Source of the DNA: Pseudomonas arcuscaelestis
GTDB taxonomy: Bacteria > Pseudomonadota > Gammaproteobacteria > Pseudomonadales > Pseudomonadaceae
Reading direction: 5' to 3'
Assembly (NCBI RefSeq): GCF_016881005.1
Contig: NZ_JACOPV010000006.1
Location: 1 to 64,000, forward strand
DNA length: 64,000 bases
The notes beneath the pieces are model-generated. The model ran no database searches. It worked only from the letters and a program-made list of their open reading frames with translations, and was not told where the DNA came from. Within the stretch, counting starts at the first letter, position 1; each line of letters opens with the position of its first letter. The position numbers and the translations under genes were made by a program. This document shows positions 57,844 through 64,000 of the stretch, piece after piece.

Positions 57844-58527
57844 TCAGAACTTGTAACCTACACCTACCATGTAGACCCATGGATCGACATCTACGTCGAC
57901 CTTGGTCTTGCCGACGCCCAAGGCGCTCGGACCGTCGATGGTTGCCTTGGTGTCGATGTCCACGTACCAGACTGCGGCGTTGACCAGGAAGTGCTCGTTG
58001 ATCATGTAGTCCATGCCCAGCTGACCTGCGAGGCCCACCGAGTCTTTCAGCTTCAGGTTGCTGAAGCCTTGAGCCTTGCGGTTGCTGCTCAGGTCTTCGT
58101 CAAAGAACATGGTGTAGTTCAGGCCGATACCCGCGTAAGGCTGGAACTTGGAAGAGGGTTCCATCGGGTAGTACTGCAGCGACAAGGTCGGTGGCAGTTG
58201 TTTGATGTCGCCCAGCTTGCCATCCAGGCCTGCGCCCAGACCTTTTACACCTACGGTGTGTTGAAACGGAGTGGCCGCCAACAGTTCCAGACCGATGTGG
58301 TCGGTCAGCATGTAGGCGAAGGCCAGGCCCAGTTGGGTGTCGCTGTCCAGCGTCGCTTTGGTGCCAGAGACCTTGGTGCCGTCGAGCTTGATGTCACCGC
58401 TGTTTTCGTTGGGAGCAGTAGTGATTGCGCCGGCACGCAGAATGAAGTCACCTGCCTGGTGGGCTTGGGCAACAGGGGCTGCGAGCGCCAGGGTAATGAG
58501 CGAGGCGCTGAGCAAGGTCTTGTTCAT
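57844..58527 (-). CDS. oprG: OmpW-family outer-membrane porin (OprG-like)
   Basis: A small 8-strand beta-barrel, 227 aa. The signal peptide is residues 1-22 (NKTLLSASLITLALAAPVAQ, cleavage near AQA-HQAG). The C-terminus ends in aromatic F (VGVGYKF), typical of outer-membrane barrels. OmpW/OprG proteins have a lateral opening and are linked to small hydrophobic compound uptake. ATG 58527 is used, as it begins the signal peptide. Position next to the epimerase and the DUF3299 operon matches oprG (PA4067) surroundings from memory. Confidence 0.93.
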   Translation of the reverse strand: MNKTLLSASLITLALAAPVAQAHQAGDFILRAGAITTAPNENSGDIKLDGTKVSGTKATLDSDTQLGLAFAYMLTDHIGLELLAATPFQHTVGVKGLGAGLDGKLGDIKQLPPTLSLQYYPMEPSSKFQPYAGIGLNYTMFFDEDLSSNRKAQGFSNLKLKDSVGLAGQLGMDYMINEHFLVNAAVWYVDIDTKATIDGPSALGVGKTKVDVDVDPWVYMVGVGYKF

Positions 58528-58637
58528 GGAAGCTCCCAAAGGACGTTTAGAATTAAGTACGACCAATGGTAAAGAGACGCCAGACTGGCAATTTGACCCA
58601 GCTCAATGAAAGCGTGGAAGCCGAAGTTGCTGGGTAA

Positions 58638-59153
58638 TCATTGCAGTTCGTAGGCGTAGATTTTTTCTGCCTCCATTTGATACCCGGCATCGGCCAGCTC
58701 GCTGCTGGTGTTTTTCACCTGCATACGGCCTTCGATCCAGTAAGGCTGATAGAGGTCTTCGATCCTTACGCCCATTTCACTGACGATGTGCACGATCTGG
58801 TTTGAGGGTGGTGGTGGAACATGGATGCAGGCACCGTAGTAGGGCACCAATAGAAACTCGGTGGTACGACCTTCCTCGCTGACTTCCAACGGCACGATAT
58901 AGCCTGGCAACTTCACGAACTGGCCATCGAGCGCCTTGACCACTGGGGCGTTGGGCGCTTGCTGAAGGGCGGCTGGCGCTGACTCGGCGGCCAGCGCATC
59001 ACTCAACTGCGACAGGTCGTGAAGTGGCGCCATTTGCGGTTGGATGATCGGTGCACCCGCTGGAATCAGTTGCGGCCATTCCAGGGTGCGAGGCTCATCG
59101 GCCCACAGCGGAGTCGTCACCAGCAGCAGTATCAAAAGCAGAACGCGTGACAT
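58638..59153 (-). CDS. DUF3299 periplasmic protein
   Basis: A 171-aa protein with a signal peptide (SRVLLLILLLVTTPLWADEP). The family motif VPYYGACIHVPPPPSNQIVH is present and contains a Cys and His that could bind a metal. Function unknown. ATG 59153 is chosen because it starts the signal peptide. Last gene of a four-gene minus-strand operon, 8 nt after the permease. The gene set resembles the zinc-starvation-induced PA4063-PA4066 operon. Confidence 0.88.
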   Translation of the reverse strand: MSRVLLLILLLVTTPLWADEPRTLEWPQLIPAGAPIIQPQMAPLHDLSQLSDALAAESAPAALQQAPNAPVVKALDGQFVKLPGYIVPLEVSEEGRTTEFLLVPYYGACIHVPPPPSNQIVHIVSEMGVRIEDLYQPYWIEGRMQVKNTSSELADAGYQMEAEKIYAYELQ

Positions 59154-59161
59154 CAAGACTC

Positions 59162-60427
59162 TCACAGGTGAATGGACAGGCCATCGGCCAGGGACTGCCG
59201 ATAGGCTCGCCAGGCTGGGACGCTGCCCATCAGTAAGGCGGCGCCGAGGATCAGCGCCAGCAGGTTCCATTCATGCGCACTTGGCCAGGCCAATGGCAGA
59301 AACAGGCCATAGTTGGCTTGAACATAGCCCTGGGCCAGCGCTATACCGAGATACAGCAAGCCTAGCCCCGCGGCAATACCAACCACTGCCAATGCCATTG
59401 CTTCAAGCACCAGCAGGCCCGCAATGTGCCAAGGGCGGGCACCAACCGAGCGCAGGATGGCCATCTCCCGGCGACGTTCGTTGAGGCTGGTAAGGATGGC
59501 GGTGAGCATGCCGATCAGCCCGGTCAGTACCACAAACAGAGACACCACGAACAAGGCCTGCTCGGCGGTGCCCATCAGGCTCCATAGCTCTTGCAGGGCC
59601 ACACCCGGCAAAATCGCCAGCAGTGGCTCGGTGCGGTATTCATTGATTTCACGTTGCAGGCTGAAGGTGGAAATCTTGTTGTTCAGACCGAGCATGACTG
59701 CGGTTATCGCGGCGGGCGTCAGGTCCATGTTGCGCGCCTGGTCGGCGCTGATGCGGCCAGCGCCACGGGCGGGTACGCCGTTGTGCCAGTCGATGTGCAT
59801 CGCCTCCATGCCGCCGAGGCTGATGTGCAGCGTGCGGTCTACCGGGGTGCCGGTACGTTTGAGTACGCCCACGACGGTGAAGGGTTTGTCGTCATGCTTG
59901 ACCAGGCTGATGGCGGCTACACCGTGGGCCAGCACCAATTTGTCACCCAGCGAATAGTGCAGGGCCTGCGCCACCTCGGCTCCCAGGACCACTTCAAAGG
60001 GGTCGCTGGCGAAGGCGCGACCTTGAGCCAGTTGCAGGTTCTGCTTGCGGCCGTATTGATAATGTTCGAAGTAGCTGGCGGTGGTGCCCATCACACGGTA
60101 ACCGCGGTGGGAGTCACCGAGCGAAATTGGAATCGCCCATTTCACGCGTTTATCGCTGGCGTAGTGCCCGTAGCTGTCCCAGCGAATATTGTTGGTGGCA
60201 TTGCCGATGCGAAACACTGAATACAGCAGCAGATTCACCGACCCGGAACGAGCACCGACAATCAGGTCGGTGCCACTGATGGTGCTGGCGAAACTGGCAC
60301 GGGCTTCGGTGCGCACCCGCTCCACCGCCAGCAGCAGGCACACCGACAAGGCGATCGCAAACGCGGTGAGAAAAGCGGTGAAGCGTCGATTGGCGAGGCT
60401 CGCCAGGGCAAGACGAAGCAGGTACAT
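59162..60427 (-). CDS. ABC transporter permease, FtsX/MacB-like
   Basis: A 421-aa protein with one N-terminal membrane helix (about residues 12-35), a periplasmic domain of about 230 residues, and three C-terminal helices (about 290-310, 335-365, 385-405). This is the MacB/LolC-type topology rather than an importer. ERRREMAILRSVGARPWHIA is the coupling-type motif. It overlaps the ATPase gene by 1 nt. The role is unknown; such permeases often act on lipoproteins or in mechanotransmission. Confidence 0.9.
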   Translation of the reverse strand: MYLLRLALASLANRRFTAFLTAFAIALSVCLLLAVERVRTEARASFASTISGTDLIVGARSGSVNLLLYSVFRIGNATNNIRWDSYGHYASDKRVKWAIPISLGDSHRGYRVMGTTASYFEHYQYGRKQNLQLAQGRAFASDPFEVVLGAEVAQALHYSLGDKLVLAHGVAAISLVKHDDKPFTVVGVLKRTGTPVDRTLHISLGGMEAMHIDWHNGVPARGAGRISADQARNMDLTPAAITAVMLGLNNKISTFSLQREINEYRTEPLLAILPGVALQELWSLMGTAEQALFVVSLFVVLTGLIGMLTAILTSLNERRREMAILRSVGARPWHIAGLLVLEAMALAVVGIAAGLGLLYLGIALAQGYVQANYGLFLPLAWPSAHEWNLLALILGAALLMGSVPAWRAYRQSLADGLSIHL

Positions 60428-61146
60428 CAGACCTCCAGGTCGGTGGCTGGTTGAGCCGCGCGGTTGAGGTCGGCCAGTGATACCTGACGATCGAACAGGG
60501 CTGCCAGGCTCTGGTCATGGCTGACGAACAGCAAGCTGGAGCCTGCATCGCGGCATTCGGCAAACAGCAAGCGGATGAAGGCTTCGCGGGTATCAGCGTC
60601 GAGCGCCGAGGTCGGTTCGTCGGCGATTACCAGTTCCGGCTGGCCGATCAAGGCGCGGGCCGCCGCAACCCGTTGTTGCTGGCCGATGGACAGGCTGTCG
60701 GCGCGCCGTGCGAGCAAGCCCGGGTCTTTGAGACCCAGATGTGCAAGCAGGCTGGCAGCGGCCTGATTGACACTGCCATGACGCGATGCGGCGCGTTGAG
60801 CGCGGTTGCGTGAAAAGCGGCAAGGCAGTTCGACGTTTTCGCGCACCGAAAGAAATGGCAGCAAGTTGAACTGCTGGAAAATGTAGCCGGTGTGGTCGAC
60901 TCGAAAGCGGTCGCGGGCGGCCATACTCAGCTCGCTCAAGTCCTGGCCGAGCAGACGAACGCTGCCACGATCAGGTTGCTGTACACCGCCAAGCAGACCG
61001 AGCAGGGTGGTTTTGCCACTGCCGCTGGGGCCTTTGAGAAACAAGGATTCACCCGCCTCAAGGCGCAAGGTGGGGATATCCAACAGTGGGGCTTGGCCCG
61101 GCCAGGCAAAGCCCAGGTCGGTCAGTTCAATCAATGCCTGGCTCAT
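60427..61146 (-). CDS. ABC transporter ATP-binding protein, LolD/MacB-like
   Basis: A 239-aa ATPase. Walker A GPSGSGKT is at residues 39-46, the signature reads LSIGQQQRV and Walker B LVIADEPTSAL, with the H-loop LFVSHDQ. The LolD/MacB group is suggested by these motifs and by the partner permease. ATG 61146 is used, and the stop overlaps the permease start by 1 nt. It lies 13 nt after the His-rich protein gene. Confidence 0.92.
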   Translation of the reverse strand: MSQALIELTDLGFAWPGQAPLLDIPTLRLEAGESLFLKGPSGSGKTTLLGLLGGVQQPDRGSVRLLGQDLSELSMAARDRFRVDHTGYIFQQFNLLPFLSVRENVELPCRFSRNRAQRAASRHGSVNQAAASLLAHLGLKDPGLLARRADSLSIGQQQRVAAARALIGQPELVIADEPTSALDADTREAFIRLLFAECRDAGSSLLFVSHDQSLAALFDRQVSLADLNRAAQPATDLEV

Positions 61147-61159
61147 AGCAAAGGGGCTT

Positions 61160-61723
61160 TTACAAAGGAATTGAGGCGTTGGCTGCAGTGGCTTCGATGC
61201 CCTGCTGGCCATTGGGTCCGATCAGTTGTACCTGAATTTTCTGGGTGGCGGGGAACGCCTTGAACAGTGGGCTCAGGTCCAGCTTGCCGAGCTGCTCGGG
61301 TTTGGCGCAATCGAACCTGTAGTGAGCGTGGATCTCGCTGTGGTCATGGTCATCTTTCGCAGCCTCCGGCGCGTCACCAAACAATGGGCTTTGCAGATCC
61401 AGGGCCGATTCGCTGCAGTTGGCGGCTTTATCCACAGTGAACAACACAAGTGGTTTTTCCAGTTGTGCGCGTACGGCGGCAACCTTGGCTTTGTCGCTGT
61501 CGCTGCTGGCAGCATGCTCGAAGCCGACCAGATTCATGGCCGGGCTCTCCAGTTCCAGCTCCAGCGACTTGCCATCGAGTGCAATATTGAGACGGGCAAC
61601 ACCGTGCTCATGGGCACTCAGGCTGGCATGGGCGTGGTCATGATCATGGTCGTGATCCTCATGGGCTTGAGCAACGGCCAAAGGCAACAAGGCGAACGGC
61701 AACGCAAGGAACAGGCGACGCAT
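61160..61723 (-). CDS. His-rich periplasmic protein (DUF2796), putative zinc binder
   Basis: A 187-aa protein with a signal peptide (RRLFLALPFALLPLAVAQA, cleavage near residue 20). The mature N-terminus begins HEDHDHDHDHAHASLSAHEH, so eight His residues fall within twenty, and a second His cluster is DDHDHSEIHAHY. This suggests metal binding, most likely zinc. Two Cys (NCSESA, DCAKPE) may pair. ATG 61723 is used; TTG two codons upstream is possible. First gene of the operon and next to a Zur-like palindrome. Confidence 0.9.
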   Translation of the reverse strand: MRRLFLALPFALLPLAVAQAHEDHDHDHDHAHASLSAHEHGVARLNIALDGKSLELELESPAMNLVGFEHAASSDSDKAKVAAVRAQLEKPLVLFTVDKAANCSESALDLQSPLFGDAPEAAKDDHDHSEIHAHYRFDCAKPEQLGKLDLSPLFKAFPATQKIQVQLIGPNGQQGIEATAANASIPL

Positions 61724-61758
61724 GGGCAAGACTCCGCGAGGGCACAGGGGTTGATATG

Positions 61759-61771
61759 GTTATGTTATAAC
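61759..61771. promoter_or_regulatory. Putative Zur operator
   Basis: A perfect palindrome GTTAT-GTT-ATAAC (61759-61771) lies 35 nt upstream of the His-rich gene start. It fits the GTTAT-N3-ATAAC pattern of proteobacterial Zur boxes. It probably overlaps the promoter of the minus-strand operon; the nearby plus-strand gene at 61857 could also be affected. Confidence 0.6.
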
Positions 61772-61856
61772 AACTTATTGCAGCGTTACCAGCCTGCTTG
61801 GCGATAGATCTTTGGCATGGGAGCATGGTGCCCATCACTGAGCAGAGGAGACGACC

Positions 61857-62204
61857 GTGCGAATTCGTGGACATATCGGCGACTGGCCGGTGGATTTGAC
61901 CCTGGAGCTGGACCCTGCGGAGTGGGCGCAACTGGCTGGGCATCTCACGCCAGCAGCACCGCAAGCGGGGGCGGCGACAGCGTCTACGGCGCCAAGCAGC
62001 AGACCGGATGACGCCCTCTGGCAAGCTGCCCGGGAAGTGCTGCGTAATGCAGGGCAGCTCAATGGGCCGCAGTTGCTTGAGCGCCTGGAGGGTTTGGCGG
62101 GCAATACCGCAGCAGGCAAGCGCTTACTGGTGCGCCTGCGCCACAGCGCCGAGGTGAAAGTTGAAAGCGGGGTGGATGCGCCAATTTATCACTGGCTGGG
62201 ATGA
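61857..62204 (+). CDS. Conserved hypothetical protein, 115 aa
   Basis: A small soluble protein with no recognised domain. The first 30 residues look like beta-strands (RIRGHIGDWPVDLTLELDPA), then a Ser/Ala/Pro linker and a helical C-terminal part ending APIYHWLG. GTG 61857 is used, with a strong AGAGGAG upstream. Divergent from the zinc-type operon and convergent with cnoX. The same position holds PA4062 in P. aeruginosa, recalled from memory. Function unknown. Confidence 0.75.
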   Translation: MRIRGHIGDWPVDLTLELDPAEWAQLAGHLTPAAPQAGAATASTAPSSRPDDALWQAAREVLRNAGQLNGPQLLERLEGLAGNTAAGKRLLVRLRHSAEVKVESGVDAPIYHWLG

Positions 62205-62276
62205 CTCAAAAGACCGTGAACACAGCCAGCGGGAGCAGACGTCACACGACACCTGCCCCCGCCAGTCGCTGAGTGA

Positions 62277-63149
62277 CTAGTACAACGCCGCGAACAACTT
62301 GCGACGGTAGGTACCCACCAGCGGATGATCATTGCCCAGTAGATCGAATACCTGCAGCAGCGTCTTGTGCGGGAGGCCGCCTTCATAGCCGCGGTTACGC
62401 ATGAACAACTTGAGCATGCCATCCAGAGCGGCTTCGTACTGCTGGCGCGACAACTGCTGGATGCACAGTTGATAGGCCGCCTCGTCGTCTTCACCGTTTT
62501 GCGCCAGGCGCGCTTTGAGGTCGGCGACTTCGGGCAGGTTTGCAGCCTGGCGCAGGAAGGTCAGTTGCGCCTTGGCACCGGCCAACGCCGCTTTGTGCTC
62601 GTCGCTTTTGACTGCATCGAGCACAGTCTGGGCTTCATCCAATTCGCCGCGCTCTGCCAGGCAGCGGGCGTACAGAATCAACGCACCGGCATTGCTGTTA
62701 TCTTCGCTCAGCAACGCCTTGAGGGTGGCTTCGGCCTCGCTGAAGCGACCTTCGCCAAACTGTACCTGAGCAAGTTCCAGAGGATCAGCCGCCGTCGGCG
62801 CTGGCATTTGCACATGAGGCTCAAGCAGGGCGCGTATTGCTGATTCTGGCTGGGCACCGGCAAAACCATCGACCGGCTGGCCATCTTTGAACAGCACCAC
62901 GGTTGGCAGGCTGCGAATACCGAAGCGGGCGACGATGTCTTGCTCGATATCGCAATTGACCTTGGCCAGCAACAGTTCGCCTTGGTAGCTCTCGGTAATT
63001 TGCGCGAGCAGTGGCATCAGCGCTTTGCAGGGAGCGCACCACTCGGCCCAGAAATCGACCAGCACCGGTTTGTGATGGGAGTTGGCGATTACCAGCTGAT
63101 CGAAATCGGCAGCGCTGGTGTCGAAAACATAAGGGGTGTCTTGGCTCAT
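62277..63149 (-). CDS. cnoX: Thioredoxin-like co-chaperone (CnoX/YbbN family)
   Basis: A 290-aa protein with an N-terminal thioredoxin fold and C-terminal TPR-like helices (from about residue 125). The active site is WCAPC with C38 and C41, whereas E. coli CnoX is reported to have SxxC and no reductase activity. So this copy may act as both a holdase and a thiol reductase. No signal peptide is seen. ATG 63149 is used. It follows the methyltransferase gene by 31 nt and is probably co-transcribed. The 3' gap 62205-62276 holds no gene. Confidence 0.93.
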   Translation of the reverse strand: MSQDTPYVFDTSAADFDQLVIANSHHKPVLVDFWAEWCAPCKALMPLLAQITESYQGELLLAKVNCDIEQDIVARFGIRSLPTVVLFKDGQPVDGFAGAQPESAIRALLEPHVQMPAPTAADPLELAQVQFGEGRFSEAEATLKALLSEDNSNAGALILYARCLAERGELDEAQTVLDAVKSDEHKAALAGAKAQLTFLRQAANLPEVADLKARLAQNGEDDEAAYQLCIQQLSRQQYEAALDGMLKLFMRNRGYEGGLPHKTLLQVFDLLGNDHPLVGTYRRKLFAALY

Positions 63150-63180
63150 CGCGACTCTCGAAAATCCGTGAATGACATCA

Positions 63181-63843
63181 CTATAAAGGCTGGCGGCTGG
63201 CGTGGTACAGGCTGACCCTACGGAATTCGTGGGGCTCGGCAAGGTCCGGCAAGGTCAGCGCCTCAAGCACGCCCAAAGGTTGGTACAGCGGGTGGCTGAA
63301 GTCTCGTACACGCGAGTCAGCAACCAGGGCTTGTTGGCCTCGACTGAGAAAACTGTCCAGCAACGGCAGGTTGGCCCGGTCATAGAGCACATCGGCGACC
63401 AGAATCAGATCAAAGCGATCCTTCTCCTGAAAGAAATCCCCCGAATAGTTCAGCTCCACGCCATTGAGTTTCGCGTTGGCCCGGCAGGCCTGCAGCGCCA
63501 GTGGGTCGAGGTCGCAAGCCACCACCTCGAGGGCGCCCGCCCGCGCGGCAGCGATGCCGGCAATGCCGGAACCTGCACCAAAATCCAGCACACGCTTGCC
63601 ATGTACCCAGTGCCGGTACTCATCCAGATAGCGCGCCATGGCCAGGCCACTGGCCCAGCAGAAGCTCCAGTAGGGTGGCTCGTGGAGGATGCGCTGGGTT
63701 TCCTCGGAGCTGAACTCACGGTCCATGTTCTCGGCGTCAATCAGCCAGAGCTTGAGTGAGCACTCCGGCAGGTCACTTACCACCAGCCGAGCGTCCCCGA
63801 GTAGTTCACCCAGGGCCTGCTGCAGGGGCGCCGGGGCCATCAT
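63181..63843 (-). CDS. Class I SAM-dependent methyltransferase
   Basis: A 220-aa protein. Motif I VLDFGAGSGIAGIAAARAG is about residues 85-103, and DLILVADVLYDRANLPLLD resembles the Methyltransf_16 protein-lysine methyltransferase group. The substrate is unknown. Start ATG 63843 overlaps the upstream partial gene's stop (ATGA), so they are coupled. Confidence 0.87.
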   Translation of the reverse strand: MMAPAPLQQALGELLGDARLVVSDLPECSLKLWLIDAENMDREFSSEETQRILHEPPYWSFCWASGLAMARYLDEYRHWVHGKRVLDFGAGSGIAGIAAARAGALEVVACDLDPLALQACRANAKLNGVELNYSGDFFQEKDRFDLILVADVLYDRANLPLLDSFLSRGQQALVADSRVRDFSHPLYQPLGVLEALTLPDLAEPHEFRRVSLYHASRQPL

Positions 63844-64000
63844 GGCGCCTTTTCGAAGCGCAGCGGGCCGGTTGCCTGGCTTTGCGCCTGGGCAATCCGC
63901 ACGGGCGGCAGGTGCAGAATCAATTGGCCGGACTTGCTGGCGCGACCGCGTAGCTCAACGCGGGCACCTGCTGGAAAGGCCTGCGGGTTAAACCGCAGTT
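63840..64000 (-). CDS. Unidentified protein, 3' end (runs off the window)
   Basis: Only the last 53 codons are present. Translated by eye the fragment reads LRFNPQAFPAGARVELRGRA and continues to a stop after FEKAP. It overlaps the methyltransferase start by 4 nt. The family was not recognised from this fragment. Confidence 0.7.
   Translation of the reverse strand, partial: LRFNPQAFPAGARVELRGRASKSGQLILHLPPVRIAQAQSQATGPLRFEKAP

Overview
The window is a 64-kb stretch of a Pseudomonas chromosome, most probably from the P. putida / P. fluorescens side of the genus. The evidence is the gene order (rrn - birA - coaX - tRNA/tuf - rpoBC - str - S10 - spc - alpha - katA - ferritin - uvrA - MFS - ssb - fdo/sel - ansA - oprG-type porin), the roughly 55-62% GC coding sequence and the protein lengths. 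No phage, insertion sequence or CRISPR array was seen. About half of the window (3-35 kb) is core translation and transcription machinery.

Region by region. 1-400: end of an rRNA operon (23S 3' end, 5S, terminator). 0.5-2.7 kb: birA, coaX and a SPOR-domain protein. 2.7-4.5 kb: tRNA-Tyr, -Gly, -Thr, tuf copy 1 and tRNA-Trp. 4.5-7.9 kb: secE, nusG, rplK, rplA, L10 leader, rplJ, rplL. 8-16.4 kb: rpoB and rpoC. 16.5-21 kb: str operon (rpsL, rpsG, fusA, tuf copy 2). 21-34.9 kb: S10, spc and alpha operons with secY and rpoA, including rpmD (58 aa) and rpmJ (38 aa). Strong sigma70-type promoters can be read upstream of the tRNA/tuf cluster, rpsL, rpsJ, rpsH and rpsM. The promoters upstream of rpsH and rpsM sit on or directly after a strong hairpin.

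35-42 kb: catalase, a ferritin of the Bfr fold that lacks the heme-ligand Met, uvrA (opposite strand), a YajR-like MFS transporter and ssb. 42.3-51.5 kb: a complete selenocysteine module on one strand: formate dehydrogenase fdoG (in-frame TGA at codon 197 followed by a textbook bacterial SECIS), fdoH, fdoI, fdhE, selA, selB and tRNA-Sec. The substrate enzyme, its maturation factor and three of the four Sec-insertion components lie together; selD is not in the window.

51.5-58.5 kb: type I asparaginase and an alanine/glycine:cation symporter gene broken by a one-base frameshift, a divergent Xre-type regulator, an alpha/beta hydrolase, a short-chain dehydrogenase-like pair (the first with a degenerate active site, the second a normal epimerase), a REP-like 25-bp palindrome and an OmpW/OprG-type porin. 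58.6-61.8 kb: a four-gene operon (His-rich periplasmic protein, ABC ATPase, FtsX/MacB-like permease, DUF3299 protein) preceded by a perfect GTTAT-N3-ATAAC palindrome that fits a Zur operator. This is the least understood system here. 61.8-64 kb: a small conserved protein, a CnoX/YbbN-type thioredoxin, a methyltransferase and the 3' end of an unidentified gene.
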